A stretch of 64,000 nucleotides of DNA from Gnetum montanum. Taxonomy: Eukaryota > Streptophyta > Gnetopsida > Gnetales > Gnetaceae. Each line of letters begins with the position of its first letter. Within the stretch, counting starts at the first letter, position 1. A program made the position numbers and the translations under genes. Positions 22,086-31,644 of the stretch are shown here, piece by piece. The notes below the pieces were generated by a model. It searched no databases and was not told the origin of the DNA. It was given only the letters and a program-made list of their open reading frames with translations. The stretch covers positions 95,506-159,505 of the forward strand of contig MNCI01030279.1 of NCBI GenBank assembly GCA_015680685.1, given 5' to 3'.

Positions 22086-24683
22086 ATTGCCCTTAAAAGA
22101 GGACAACAAGGAGGACCCTCTCAGGATGCATCCAAATAGCCAAAGAGAGGTAGATGCCAAGCACCTCTCAAAGAACATACATAGCATGAGGCACAATCAT
22201 TCAACATCCATCAAGAACCTCCTATTCCTATGTAATTAGGACATGCTGAAGGTGGAGATAATAGGGCACCTAGATAGGGACAACATCTCACATTGTCTCT
22301 AGAATGTGTTTAAGAAATTCATGAAAGACCCACATTAGTAGCTGTGATTGTGGAACTCAACTTTGGACCTTTCACTGAATTTGCCCCTAAGACAATCAGA
22401 GACAAACATAAAGGATCTCCATTGTGGCCTATTCTCTTTGAAAGTGGTGATTGGTATCTAGGGGAGAAGTACCAATTCTAGCATAACAAGGAAGAAGGAA
22501 CCACTGTTGATATTCGTGGGGTTTCTGTTGATTTCTCTATGAAGGCCATTTTAGAAGTGTTGAATTTTCCAAATACAGGGCCCAAGGTTGCTCACCTGTC
22601 CACTCACTCTGATGCAAATGCACACAAAATATGGTTAAAAAGGACGTACGGCAAGGAAGATAAAGCATATGGAGAGCACACACTTGAAGAGAGGAATAAT
22701 TTCAAAATTGGCACATATCACATTTTCCCAACAAAAGGACTAAATAGGATTTCCACATATCTGGATAGAGGAAGTGCCATCTTGATAGGCAAGGTTAATG
22801 CCAACCTACCCCATCTATATCTCATAGAAATTTTAAGGCAATTTGAAGAATGTAAGATAAGGAAATTCACATTGCATTTTCCCTGCCTAATCAAGAAGTT
22901 GTGCTAATGTGCTTGAATTCTAGGGTACACTAATGATGTCCCTATAAAGGCCCAAAATGCTTCATTCACTGAATTATTGAAGGCAATAGCCCTAAGGAAA
23001 AGTGCTGGTGAGACATTGGAACCTGCGCAAGAATAGATAGTGGGGCCCACGGCATTTGAAACTGTAGGGCCCAACCAACTTCCAGTCAAAAGGCCCAATT
23101 AACAATAGGAAACTAGTTGCTAGCAAGACCAATTAACTAGGTTGCTAGGCCCAATTAGAAACAGGAAATGGTTGGCCCAATTAGAAACTAGTGAAGGTCC
23201 CACAATAGTGGTCATGCAACACCAAGATGTATTGAGAGCAACAGAAGTGGGCATAGACCACATCAAGGAATCTTTTAATGTACTTGTTGTGCCACTAATA
23301 GATTTTACAGGAGTATGTGATGCTCAAACTTTGGTCGGTCCCTCAATAACTCTTGTGAAACATGAGGATGTTCTAGATCGGTTGCTACAAACATGACAAG
23401 TGATGATGTCCTTGTTTAATATCCCTCAAGATATCACAGCAACATAGTTAGACCTCATCTCCATAGAAGGGAAGTTGGTCATGGTAGAGGTTAGGGCTAA
23501 GCCTGTAGAGGAGGAGTTAGAAAAACTCCAAGAAAAGCTCATCACCTTGCAAGCTGCATAGCGGGATCCATTCCAATTCATTCCTATAGACCAACTAGAA
23601 TCCTTCCGAAAAAAATAGCTGAACAAATTTCTAGAAGAGAATAAAAAAGTGGCTAAGAAAAAAGAGAAGGCTAATTGGGATGCTTCTAAGGCATAAGCTC
23701 AAATGTATGCACACACCAAAGCACTCAAGGCTGCACAAGAAGAAAATGAACACCTCGTTGCTAAAAATCTCCAGTTAACTATAGTAGAAAAACAAAAGAA
23801 TATTCTCAAGGAAAAATTTCAGCAATTATGAGGAAAATTAATAAGATTCAACAAGGATATGACTCACTTGGCCAAAGAAAACAAAACCCTCTCAATAAAG
23901 GAGGTACATGCAATCCGTCAAAAGACGGTGATTGAAATAAGCATGTGGTAAAATGAGGCCAAGCAACATGAAAAGCTTAAAGAACATTTCATAGATCATG
24001 TGGGGATGTACAAGCAAGTGATTGAGAAATTATACCATATGGCCAAAGCCCATATTAACACACTCAGTGCTTAGAACACTGATTGGTGGGCCATATTGGA
24101 TACTTATGCCTTTTCCCACCAAGCTGAATTGAAAAGCCAGGACCTGCAAATACAAGATCTCATGGAGTACATGGAGTTGGCAAACCTATGGTATGCCAAA
24201 TTAGCCATGTTAATAGCAGGATTCCCAAGAATAGAATTAGAGAAGCAAGTATCAACCACCTACGCTAAATATGAAAGAAAATTTGCTGAACATAAGAAGA
24301 CATTGTAGAAATTGGCAGTAGCAAATTCTAAATTAGAGGTGGTCAAGACTAGCTACCAAGGACAAAAGGATTTCATGGAAAATTTGGCTTGATGGCTCAC
24401 AGACTACCAAGAATACATAGATAAAGCTAGAGCCTATGAAGAGGAATAATAGTTGTTTGTGGCCTAGTATGTCAAGGCCAATTAAATGTTTCTGCAATTG
24501 CCATACCCATGGGAGGTGCTAACTCCATCAAACATTGGAGCATCAGCATGGATGGTACAAGATCCCAAAACTGAAGAAGAAAAGCTCTAGGCAGTCCTTC
24601 AAAAACATCCATTTCCAAAACTTGGAGCATAAGATAAGGGGAAGAGACCCATGGAAGAGCCACCACCACCAAGAACCACATGA
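22086..24683 (+). pseudogene. ORF2 pseudogene of element B
   Basis: The globular domain is at about 22330-22990 (ELNFGPFTEF, DIRGVSVDFSMKAILEVLNF, NNFKIGTYHIFPTKGLNRIS, HFPCLIKKLC, GYTNDV). The middle block of about 90 codons found in A and C is missing near 23100-23170, where short direct repeats of GCCCAATTAGAAAC flank the site. A Lys/Glu/Gln-rich coiled coil follows (KNLQLTIVEKQKNILKEKFQ, YKQVIEKLYHMAKAHINTLS). The C-terminal motif LPYPWEV, AWMVQDPKTEEEKL ends before the stop at 24681. There are about fifteen stops, most of them TAG or TGA at former Gln, Trp or Arg codons. Confidence 0.75.
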
Positions 24684-24851
24684 GGTCCAACCAATTTTTC
24701 CTTTTGTAATTCTGTGTCTATGTCTCAATTTTGTTTTCAATCCCACACTACAAAAATAATCCCTAGTTAGTCAATAATCCCATATCTATCCACTATGTAC
24801 TCAATTATACTCGTTCTCATTTTTTCTAACTCGAGGACAATTTGTTATTTA

Positions 24852-24863
24852 GTTGTGGGGTTA
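24852..24863 (+). other. Polypurine tract, element B
   Basis: GTTGTGGGGTTA directly precedes the 3' LTR start TGATGAATC. In C the matching tract is CATGGGGGTA. Confidence 0.55.
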
Positions 24864-25723
24864 TGATGAATCATGGTTTGTCAAGCCTTGATATTGGATC
24901 CTCGATATCAGGTATGTGATATTGCAGCCTGGATAATGATATCGAATACACGATATTGTGATTCCTATGTAAGCCTATAAATACACATTCAAGCGCATAA
25001 GAAGTGGGGAGTTGGTAAGTGTAAGTGTAGAGTATTTTTGTTAGTTTTAAATTTATTTCAGTTCCTTCCCTACTGCATGCCCGCAATGTGATGATTGTAA
25101 TTGTATGAAACCTTCATTCGAGTGTGACATACTTGGACATGCACATGACTGATAATAAAGATCAAGATTACTCCATCATTGCAGCATTCACTTAGCTTTT
25201 AATTACTTTAAGTGTTAATTGTTATTTATTTTTTCTTCATTAATATTTATTCATCATCATCTACTATTCCTATTATTAAATGTAGAATGAGTACAACTTA
25301 ATCACGAGCATTTAAGTGTAACTACTTGGTAACCCAGTAGCATATCTAAGAGTGCTCAAGTAATGTGTTCTTGGTAATCCCAGAAGTAGTACACAAGGTC
25401 CAAGATGTGTATGGATGATTAAGGATGGATGCTCATCACACTTAGGGTAGCCTATAATTTATTTCCTATTACTTATTAGTTTAATCAAGATTATTTTCAA
25501 TTATCTCTAGGAGTATCCTAGTGTTAGAAATCATATCATACACCTCACTCCAGACTAAATCATACATGATAAGCGAATACTAGTCCAGGTGGAAAGATAG
25601 CAAACTGCGATCAACGTGTAACTATTTAGATACCACAACTAGTCTATCTATGGAGTTCAACTGGATCATGCATACATGCTAGTATTTGTATGGTTGAGTG
25701 TAGGGGTACCTCATCACTCATCA
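24864..25723 (+). repeat. 3' LTR of element B
   Basis: It starts TGATGAATCATGG and ends ATCACTCATCA, followed by the target duplication ACATC. TATAAATA is at 24976-24983. The length equals that of the 5' LTR (860 bases). Confidence 0.9.
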
Positions 25724-27276
25724 ACATCTTTAGCTCTTCATTCAAGAAAATCACATTTTCCTTCAAGAAAAAGATTTGGAAATGCCATTGTAAACAAGCC
25801 CATCATGTTAAACTCATTAATATAAGAATTAGACATAGAAGGACACTGAGAAACATCTAAATCCTATAATGATGGATTTTGCATCCATGCTCTTATCCAA
25901 TTAATTTTCTTTCTTACAATTCTAAGACACTATACAAGTAATGCTATGCAATCTCATTTCTCTATTCTTTTCTAAAAATAGAATATAAGGAATGTTATGA
26001 AAGATGTTAACATCACTAGTATCAACAATATCATCTAATGCATGCATATCAATCTCCCATCCTGATAGTATAGATCATTTGCCTACTTAAAAAGCAAGGC
26101 TTCATAAACATTTCTCACTATCCACACCAACTACATGTGTAACTTGTAATATAGAGTTAATTTTTGCAATCAACATTTCTTTGACCTGAATTAAACAAGC
26201 TAGAATAGGTGGTTGGATTCTTGGATTCATGTTATTTCAATGGGAAATTGTTTGATCTCACAACCAAAACTATCAAAAATATTTTGTTTCTTCTAATTAA
26301 TACACCTATTGCATATCTATCCTCTACTTCTTATTGAATTTAGTAATATAACAAGAAACATTTCATTACATACATTGCAAGATCGAGTGCTTGCAAATTT
26401 CACAATTGAATTATTAAAATTCTGAATCACTTAACCAATTTCTATGGGTGTCTTTCATAAGTTTGGAAAAAATTGAATTGCTTTTGAAGGAGGCACTTCC
26501 ACTATTGGTATAGTAGCAACATTTGTAGCTTCATGCATTCAATCATATGATTCTTCCTTCAGTTGACATTTCCTTGTTTGATGCTCACTTTCACGATACT
26601 TTGCCTTCTTGATGAGCTTATCGTAACTATTCTTCTATATTTATGATTTCTAGCATGAATATATGTTCAATAGTAGATGTAGATGCATTTTCAATGTGCT
26701 ACAAGATTTAATAATGTTAGGAAACATGAATAAATTATTCAAAAAAATGTTTACAAGGTGAGTATGGGTAGATAATGATAGCCTACATTTTTTGTTGAAT
26801 ATTTGTACTATCATTTTCAAGAGAGTGGATCATTCCAAAGAATGAATTTCCATGTGGTGAAAGAAAATTTGAAGTTGACGTAACCTAAAAAATGTTTGTA
26901 ATATGAGCAAGTAAATAACACGAGAAGATATAACAACATTAATTCTATAAATGTAAAATGTATAAATTTTATATTTAGAAAAATTTAAATTGCATAAATG
27001 ATTTTTTCTATGGTATGCCTAAATCTCATTAAATTTGTTGTTGCTTTTATTCACATATCATTGACTCTCATTTTTGAAATCATCTTCTATCCTTTCTTCT
27101 CATAGATTTTGGATTTGTACTTTCTATTGTCCATGGTCATCCTCAACCTTGGCCATGCCTAGGAACACTTTCATAACTACCAAAATCGAATTATTTGTTG
27201 TGAAAGATAGTTTTTGTAGATGATTTTGAATAGTCTCTTCTACAACTTCACTATTCGGAATAACAGTTGTAGGATC
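25724..27276 (-). pseudogene. Helitron 1 protein, N-terminal fragment
   Basis: On the minus strand an ATG at 27276 starts MDPTTVIPNSEVVEE. After several frames, a coiled Lys-rich part near 26600 is followed by IQNFNNSIVKFAS and paired Cys residues (near 26440-26330: CNVCNEM, ICNRCI), then QVKEMLIAKINSILQVTH near 26170 and MAFPNLF, EGKCDFLE and RAKDV at the left edge. The EMLIA block and the AFP-LF block are typical of the N-terminal half of plant Helitron proteins. Element B cuts it at 25723. Many stops and frameshifts are present, so it is dead. Confidence 0.7.
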
Positions 27277-27293
27277 CATGTTGAAAACGATAA

Positions 27294-27746
27294 CAATATT
27301 GCAATCGTTGGTCAAACTAAGATGTAGAGGGATTTTGGAGAGAAATTGTGTTGTATAGAGGGAGAAAAAGACCTAGAAAACATCATAGACATTAGTCTAT
27401 TTATCTTGTAGATAAACATCTAATAATAATTGTATGTAACCCTATAAAAATAATTATATATAGTAAGATGTTGGTTTTGAGGAGTTAAATTTAAATATTA
27501 TTGGACTTAGTTAAAACAAGCTCCTATTACATAAAAAAATGGGTGAGTTCTATAGTTGCAAAACGCTATTAAAAACGTGGTGGTATTTTTAAGTATGGAC
27601 GCCTTTAACTTTATAACCATACTAAAAAAAACAATACATTAAATCTGTATTACTTATCAATGAAAAGTATAGTAAATATATAAACCAAATTTCTTTACCC
27701 ACCTTGTGTCTATTTACGTGTAGTTCTAGAGAATGTATTTGAGCCA
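27294..27746 (-). repeat. Left arm of inverted repeat: 5' end of Helitron 1
   Basis: About 450 bases recur in reverse complement at 27988-28443, with a handful of differences per hundred bases or fewer by eye. The arm lies just upstream of the Helitron protein start and holds AT-rich promoter-like DNA. Its outer end reads TTGGCTCAAATAC on the minus strand, next to a single N at 27747. Confidence 0.8.
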
Positions 27747-27749
27747 ANG

Positions 27750-27987
27750 GATGTAGCCATCATGATTTATAAAGTCATGCAAAGACAAATCCCAAAACTA
27801 CTTCTACAAGCTCCTCAGTGCTGTAGATTTCTCTGCTACTAGAGGAGGCTAGGAATCTAAAAATCTTTGACTTCAACCTTAGCACATTGCCTAAGTAGCT
27901 TTGCAGAGTTAACCTTCTTTTGCACATGATCTGTGGCACATAGGCGTACACCATAAGTTATATTCCTTTTCTCTTTGCAAAGTCGAA
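27750..27987. other. Spacer between two facing Helitron 5' ends
   Basis: 238 bases sit between the two inverted arms. They match nothing else in the window and contain no convincing reading frame. They may be the original target DNA. Confidence 0.5.
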
Positions 27988-28443
27988 TCTTGGCTCAAAT
28001 ACATTCTCTAGAACTACACGTAAATAGACACAAGGTGGGTAAAGAAATTTGGTTTATATATTTACTATACTTTTCATTGATAAGTAATACAGATTTAATG
28101 TATTGTTTTTTTTAGTATGGTTATAAAGTTAAAGGCGTCCATACTTAAAAATACCACCACGTTTTTAATAGTGTTTTGCAACTATAGAACTCACCCATTT
28201 TTTTAAGTAATAGGAGCTTGTTTTAACTAAGTCCAATAATATTTAAATTTAACTCCTCAAAACCAACATCTTACTATATATAATTATTTTTATAGGGTTA
28301 CATACAATTATTATTACATGTTTATCTACATAGATAAATAGACTAATATCTATGATGTTTTCGAGGTTTTTTTCTCCCTCTATACAACACAATTTTTCTC
28401 CAAATCCCTCTACATCTTAGTTTGACCAACGATTGCAATATTG
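27988..28443 (+). repeat. Right arm of inverted repeat: 5' end of Helitron 2
   Basis: This is the mirror copy of 27294-27746. It starts A before TC-TTGGCTCAAATAC, which fits the A/TC 5' boundary of Helitrons, and ends at GCAATATTG where a single N (28444) breaks the sequence. It points right, towards the Pif1-like helicase fragment at 30370. Confidence 0.65.
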
Positions 28444-28444
28444 N

Positions 28445-29399
28445 TTCTCAATGTATGTTTTAAGCATAAAATTTCGTAGGTAGGGGCAGGATGAGGAGTA
28501 GAGCCAAAGGCATTCAAGGAAAGATGGTAATGGCTATGGTTGAAGCTACAAATTGAGGGAAAGGGTCTTCTAAAGTTTCTATGTCAACAATAACCTTTGG
28601 TTATTGGAATCCCTTTTTAGAAACAAACTTTCTACCAGTATTTTTATGTGTGTTTTTCTTAATTTTTTATAGTGAATTGTAACATGTTGAACATTACATT
28701 TTCATAATTTTGTGCAATTTTCATAGTTTCACTTTAAGCTGAGCTCTTCTGTCATCAATACTTAGCATGCCTTCCTATACATTTGTTTTCCCAATGCAAA
28801 AACATTCCAACTACTATCTTGAGTAATCTTCTTTTGCTACATCCTTTTTCAATGTAAAGGAACATTTGTAAGTTCATTTTTTCTTTATATCATTGTATAT
28901 TCTGTATAGGTTTTATCATTTCTATGGCTATGCTTTGAAATTCAGTAGTTACCATGGGGTAGATGCATTCAATTATTACGATTGTGACTACTTTTTTGTT
29001 TGCAATAGGCATTTTAATAAAATGCGAAAGTGTTAGCATTTTTTCTAGCACATGAAAATTATTAGCCAATTTGAGATGTTGGCCTGACTTCGGTCATAAT
29101 TTTAACAATTTTTCCTATTTATTGGGAGGACTTAAAGAGTTCAAATTTGATAATTTCTTCTTACCTTCTCGCATGCAGTGAGGCCTTTTCTTTATGTACA
29201 TATTTTTTGATTGATGAAATCTAATGGATGATATGGTTGTTAACCTAGTAAATTTTAAAAACAAGAACTTCTGCACCTCTGGTAGCCTAGACCCTGGGAA
29301 GATCTCCAGCAAGATCATGTTATGATGATTCTAGCTAATGCTGAGAAAAATGGCGATGAGCTCTTTGCCGACACACATGTCTTACCATAATCATAAATA
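28445..29399. other. Unassigned noncoding stretch
   Basis: Moderately AT-rich DNA without a recognisable frame or repeat. It might be decayed Helitron 2 internal sequence, but I see no motif to support that. The minus-strand frame at 29115-29318 looks random. Confidence 0.4.
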
Positions 29400-29970
29400 A
29401 CTAATTATTTATAAATTTTCCCTAGCCAAAGAGTCACTGCAAGGGAGCTAATGATTATATTTATCTTGGTTATATATAATGATATATTTATAATCATAAA
29501 CATAAATGATTATATATAATGATTNNNNNNNNNNNNNNNNNNNNNNNNNNNNNNNNNNNNNNNNNNNNNNNNNNNNNNNNNNNNNNNNNNNNNNNNNNNN
29601 NNNNNNNNNNNNNNNNNNNNNNNNNNNNNNNNNNNNNNNNNNNNNNNNNNNNNNNNNNNNNNNNNNNNNNNNNNNNNNNNNNNNNNNNNNNNNNNNNNNN
29701 NNNNNNNNNNNNNNNNNNNNNNNNNNNNNNNNNNNNNNNNNNNNNNNNNNNNNNNNNNNNNNNNNNNNNNNNTGCAAGGGAGTTGAATCTCTACTCGATT
29801 AATGCCCCCTAATCTCTGAGCTTCCCATTTATCTCTTTGTGTTCCCTCACATGCATGTACCACATGCAAGGGATCCAAAGAGTTACTATAGGGTTGCCAA
29901 ATCTCTATTCAATTGACGCCCTCCAACCCTTGGGCTCCCCATTCATCTCTTCATATTCTCTCACGTGTAG
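29400..29970 (+). repeat. Tandem repeat of about 115 bases with N gap inside
   Basis: Two readable units start near 29773 (GCAAGGGAGTTGAATCTCTAC) and 29892 (GGTTGCCAAATCTCTATTC). Both continue with GAGCTTCCCATTTATCTCTT or GGCTCCCCATTCATCTCTTC and CTCTCACRTG. The left edge at about 29425 (AGAGTCACTGCAAGGGAGCT) starts a further unit that runs into the 248-N gap (29525-29772). The gap is probably more copies. Confidence 0.65.
29525..29772. other. Assembly gap (248 N)
   Basis: A run of N inside the tandem repeat and next to an AT-rich palindromic stretch (TTATATATAATGATATATTTATAA-like, 29470-29524). Its true length is unknown. Confidence 0.95.
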
Positions 29971-29984
29971 GGCTTGATGTGGGT

Positions 29985-30165
29985 AATAATGAATATTTAT
30001 TATTATAAATGGTGAGTAATATTGAATGTTCATTATTATTATAAATGGTTATGGTTATGATTATAGTAATAATGAATATCTATTATTATTATAAATGATG
30101 ACAATTATGATTACAGTGACGGTTATGATCATGGCAATGATTAAGGTGATAACAATTACAGTGTG
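29985..30165 (+). repeat. Degenerate AT-rich minisatellite
   Basis: The motif TAATGAATATYTATTATTAT followed by AAATGRT recurs about three times at roughly 50-60 base spacing, and then degrades to ATGATTA/CAGTGA variants. No coding content is seen. Confidence 0.6.
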
Positions 30166-30369
30166 AAGTAGTATTTAAAGATATTGAACCTAGGCATTGT
30201 GTTACAAGATTAAGAGGTGAAATATTGGAATTCATGCATTTTTAGAAACATGGATTCTGCTGTTATTAGTCCCAATAGAGAAGGTGAAGAACACTTTCTT
30301 CAATATCAACAACAATAACCATCTACTGCAACAAGTAGTGCAACAACTATCTATTGCAACAAGTAATGC

Positions 30370-30717
30370 AATCTCTGCTTATATGTGAAGGTGCAAGAGT
30401 AATGCTTACAGTTAACCTTTGGCCTGAAATAAGATTGGTGAATGGTGCACTTCGCATGATTCACAGTATTATGTATCCTTAAGGTAAATAGCCACCTGCA
30501 TTAGCATTATACGTTATTGTTGATTTTGACTCCTACATCAGATGTTCCTTTGATAATAGTAATCCTCATCATGTGCCAATTGTACCTATGGTCTAAGGAG
30601 CATCTCGTTAGTCCCCATTATGGTTGGCATGGGCCATGACTATTCATAAATCTTAAGGAATGAAACTAGATAAGGCTACTATTCACATTGGTTCAAGAGA
30701 AGTTATGGATCTAACAT
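30370..30717 (+). pseudogene. Pif1-like helicase fragment (Helitron 2)
   Basis: Frames on the plus strand give GARVMLTVNLWPEI, LVNGALR, CSFDNSNPHHVPIVPMV and LAWAMTIHKS, then MKLDKATIHIGSREVMDL. These are the C-terminal blocks of the Pif1-type helicase of plant Helitrons (GARVML, LVNG, TIHKSQG). The Gln of HKSQG is a TAG stop. The protein is cut at 30717 by element C and resumes at 39294 with FVILSGARTIDSLKI, the VALSRV block. The helicase unwinds DNA during rolling-circle transposition. This copy is broken by several stops. Confidence 0.85.
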
Positions 30718-31504
30718 TGATGAGTCACCATTTAGTTCACAACGATATCGCTTACACGATATTGCAGCCTGTCTCCTCATCTATAAATAAGAGGTAGAAA
30801 GTTCCAATAAGAAACTTTTTGTAAGTTTTAGTTTAAGTGTTAAATTTTTAGTTCTTACTTTTCTTCTCAACCCTTTTCCTCCTAGTGTATGCCCACATTG
30901 TGGTGAATGTAATTGTACAACATCCCTTATTTGAGTGTGACGTACTTGACATGCACATGACTAGCAATAAAAATCAAGATTACTTCATCATTGCAACATT
31001 CACTTAGATTAATTATTTATTTACTTGTTATTTACTACTTTCATAGTTAATCTCTCTCTCTTCCTACATGGAGTGAGTATGACTTGATTACAAGCATTTA
31101 AGTGTGACTACTTGGTAACCCAGTAGCGTACCTAGGATCTGCGATTGGTAATCCTAGTGGTAGTCGTGCACAAAGTCCAAGATGTGTACAGATGATTAAG
31201 GAACGGATGCTCAATGCACTTAGGCTAGCTTAGATTCTCTCTCACCCTTTCTCTTGTAGCTTAAATAATATTACCATCCATTGCCTTCAGGAGTAGCATT
31301 AGATTAGAAACACATCATACACCTCACTCTAGACTAAACCATATGTGACAAAGCTAATACTAGTCCAGATGGGAAGACAACGAACTACGACCTAAGGCTA
31401 ACTGTCTAGATACCACTACTAGTTTGTCTATAGAGTTTGACCAGATCACATGTGTAATGCTCATATTTGTATGGTTGAGTGTAGAGGTACCTCGCCACTC
31501 ATCA
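30718..31504 (+). repeat. 5' LTR of element C
   Basis: 787 bases with TATAAATA at 30782-30789. It holds one GATATC palindrome unit where the 3' LTR has about three, which explains most of the 55-base length difference between the two. Confidence 0.92.
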
Positions 31505-31523
31505 TTGGCACCATTGCCGGGGA
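31505..31523 (+). other. Primer binding site (tRNA-Asp type), element C
   Basis: TTGGCACCATTGCCGGGGA lies directly after the LTR. It differs from the complement of the plant tRNA-Asp 3' end (TGGCGCCGTTGCCGGGGA) at two places, both G-to-A at former CpG sites. Confidence 0.85.
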
Positions 31524-31644
31524 CAGTGCTAGTTATCTAGATTAGTTATATCATACAAGGTCACTGTAAAGGAATTAACAATATATCTCTTAGAAAGAAG
31601 TAAATATAAAAGTCACATATAAATTTACACACAATTGCACAACC

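Larger units (their letters stand above)
16772..25723 (+). mobile_element. Element B: complete gag-ORF2 LTR element
   Basis: Both LTRs are 860 bases long (16772-17631 and 24864-25723). The flanks are ACATT (16767-16771) and ACATC (25724-25728), a 5-base target duplication with one transition. The internal order is primer binding site, gag, spacer with a small ORF, internal promoter-like region, intron, ORF2 and polypurine tract. No RT, RNase H, integrase or protease motif was found in about 7.2 kb of internal sequence, so the element depended on enzymes from elsewhere. It inserted into the Helitron Rep gene. The two LTRs have diverged visibly (about one difference per ten bases in the first 300, by eye). 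Confidence 0.9.
14576..27749 (-). mobile_element. Helitron 1 (minus strand), split by two insertions
   Basis: Three pieces of one Helitron Rep/helicase-type protein lie in order on the minus strand at 27276-25724, 16771-16278 and 15402-about 15030. Between them sit element B and a solo LTR, each flanked by a 5-base target duplication. Removing each insertion rejoins the protein similarity: AKDV before B meets LH and YVKHFIHY after it. The likely 5' end, A before TC-TTGGCTC, is at 27749 next to a single N. The helicase half expected further left is not visible, because element A's right end lies there. Confidence 0.8.

Noticed and set aside
27294-28443. Terminal inverted repeats of a Mutator-like DNA transposon
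   Set aside because: The arms lead away from each other into Helitron-type protein remnants, and their outer ends face a short spacer. No transposase or 9-base target duplication was seen, so two Helitron 5' ends fit better.
29448-29878. Long open frames across the N gap
   Set aside because: They consist mostly of unknown residues and have no real coding support.
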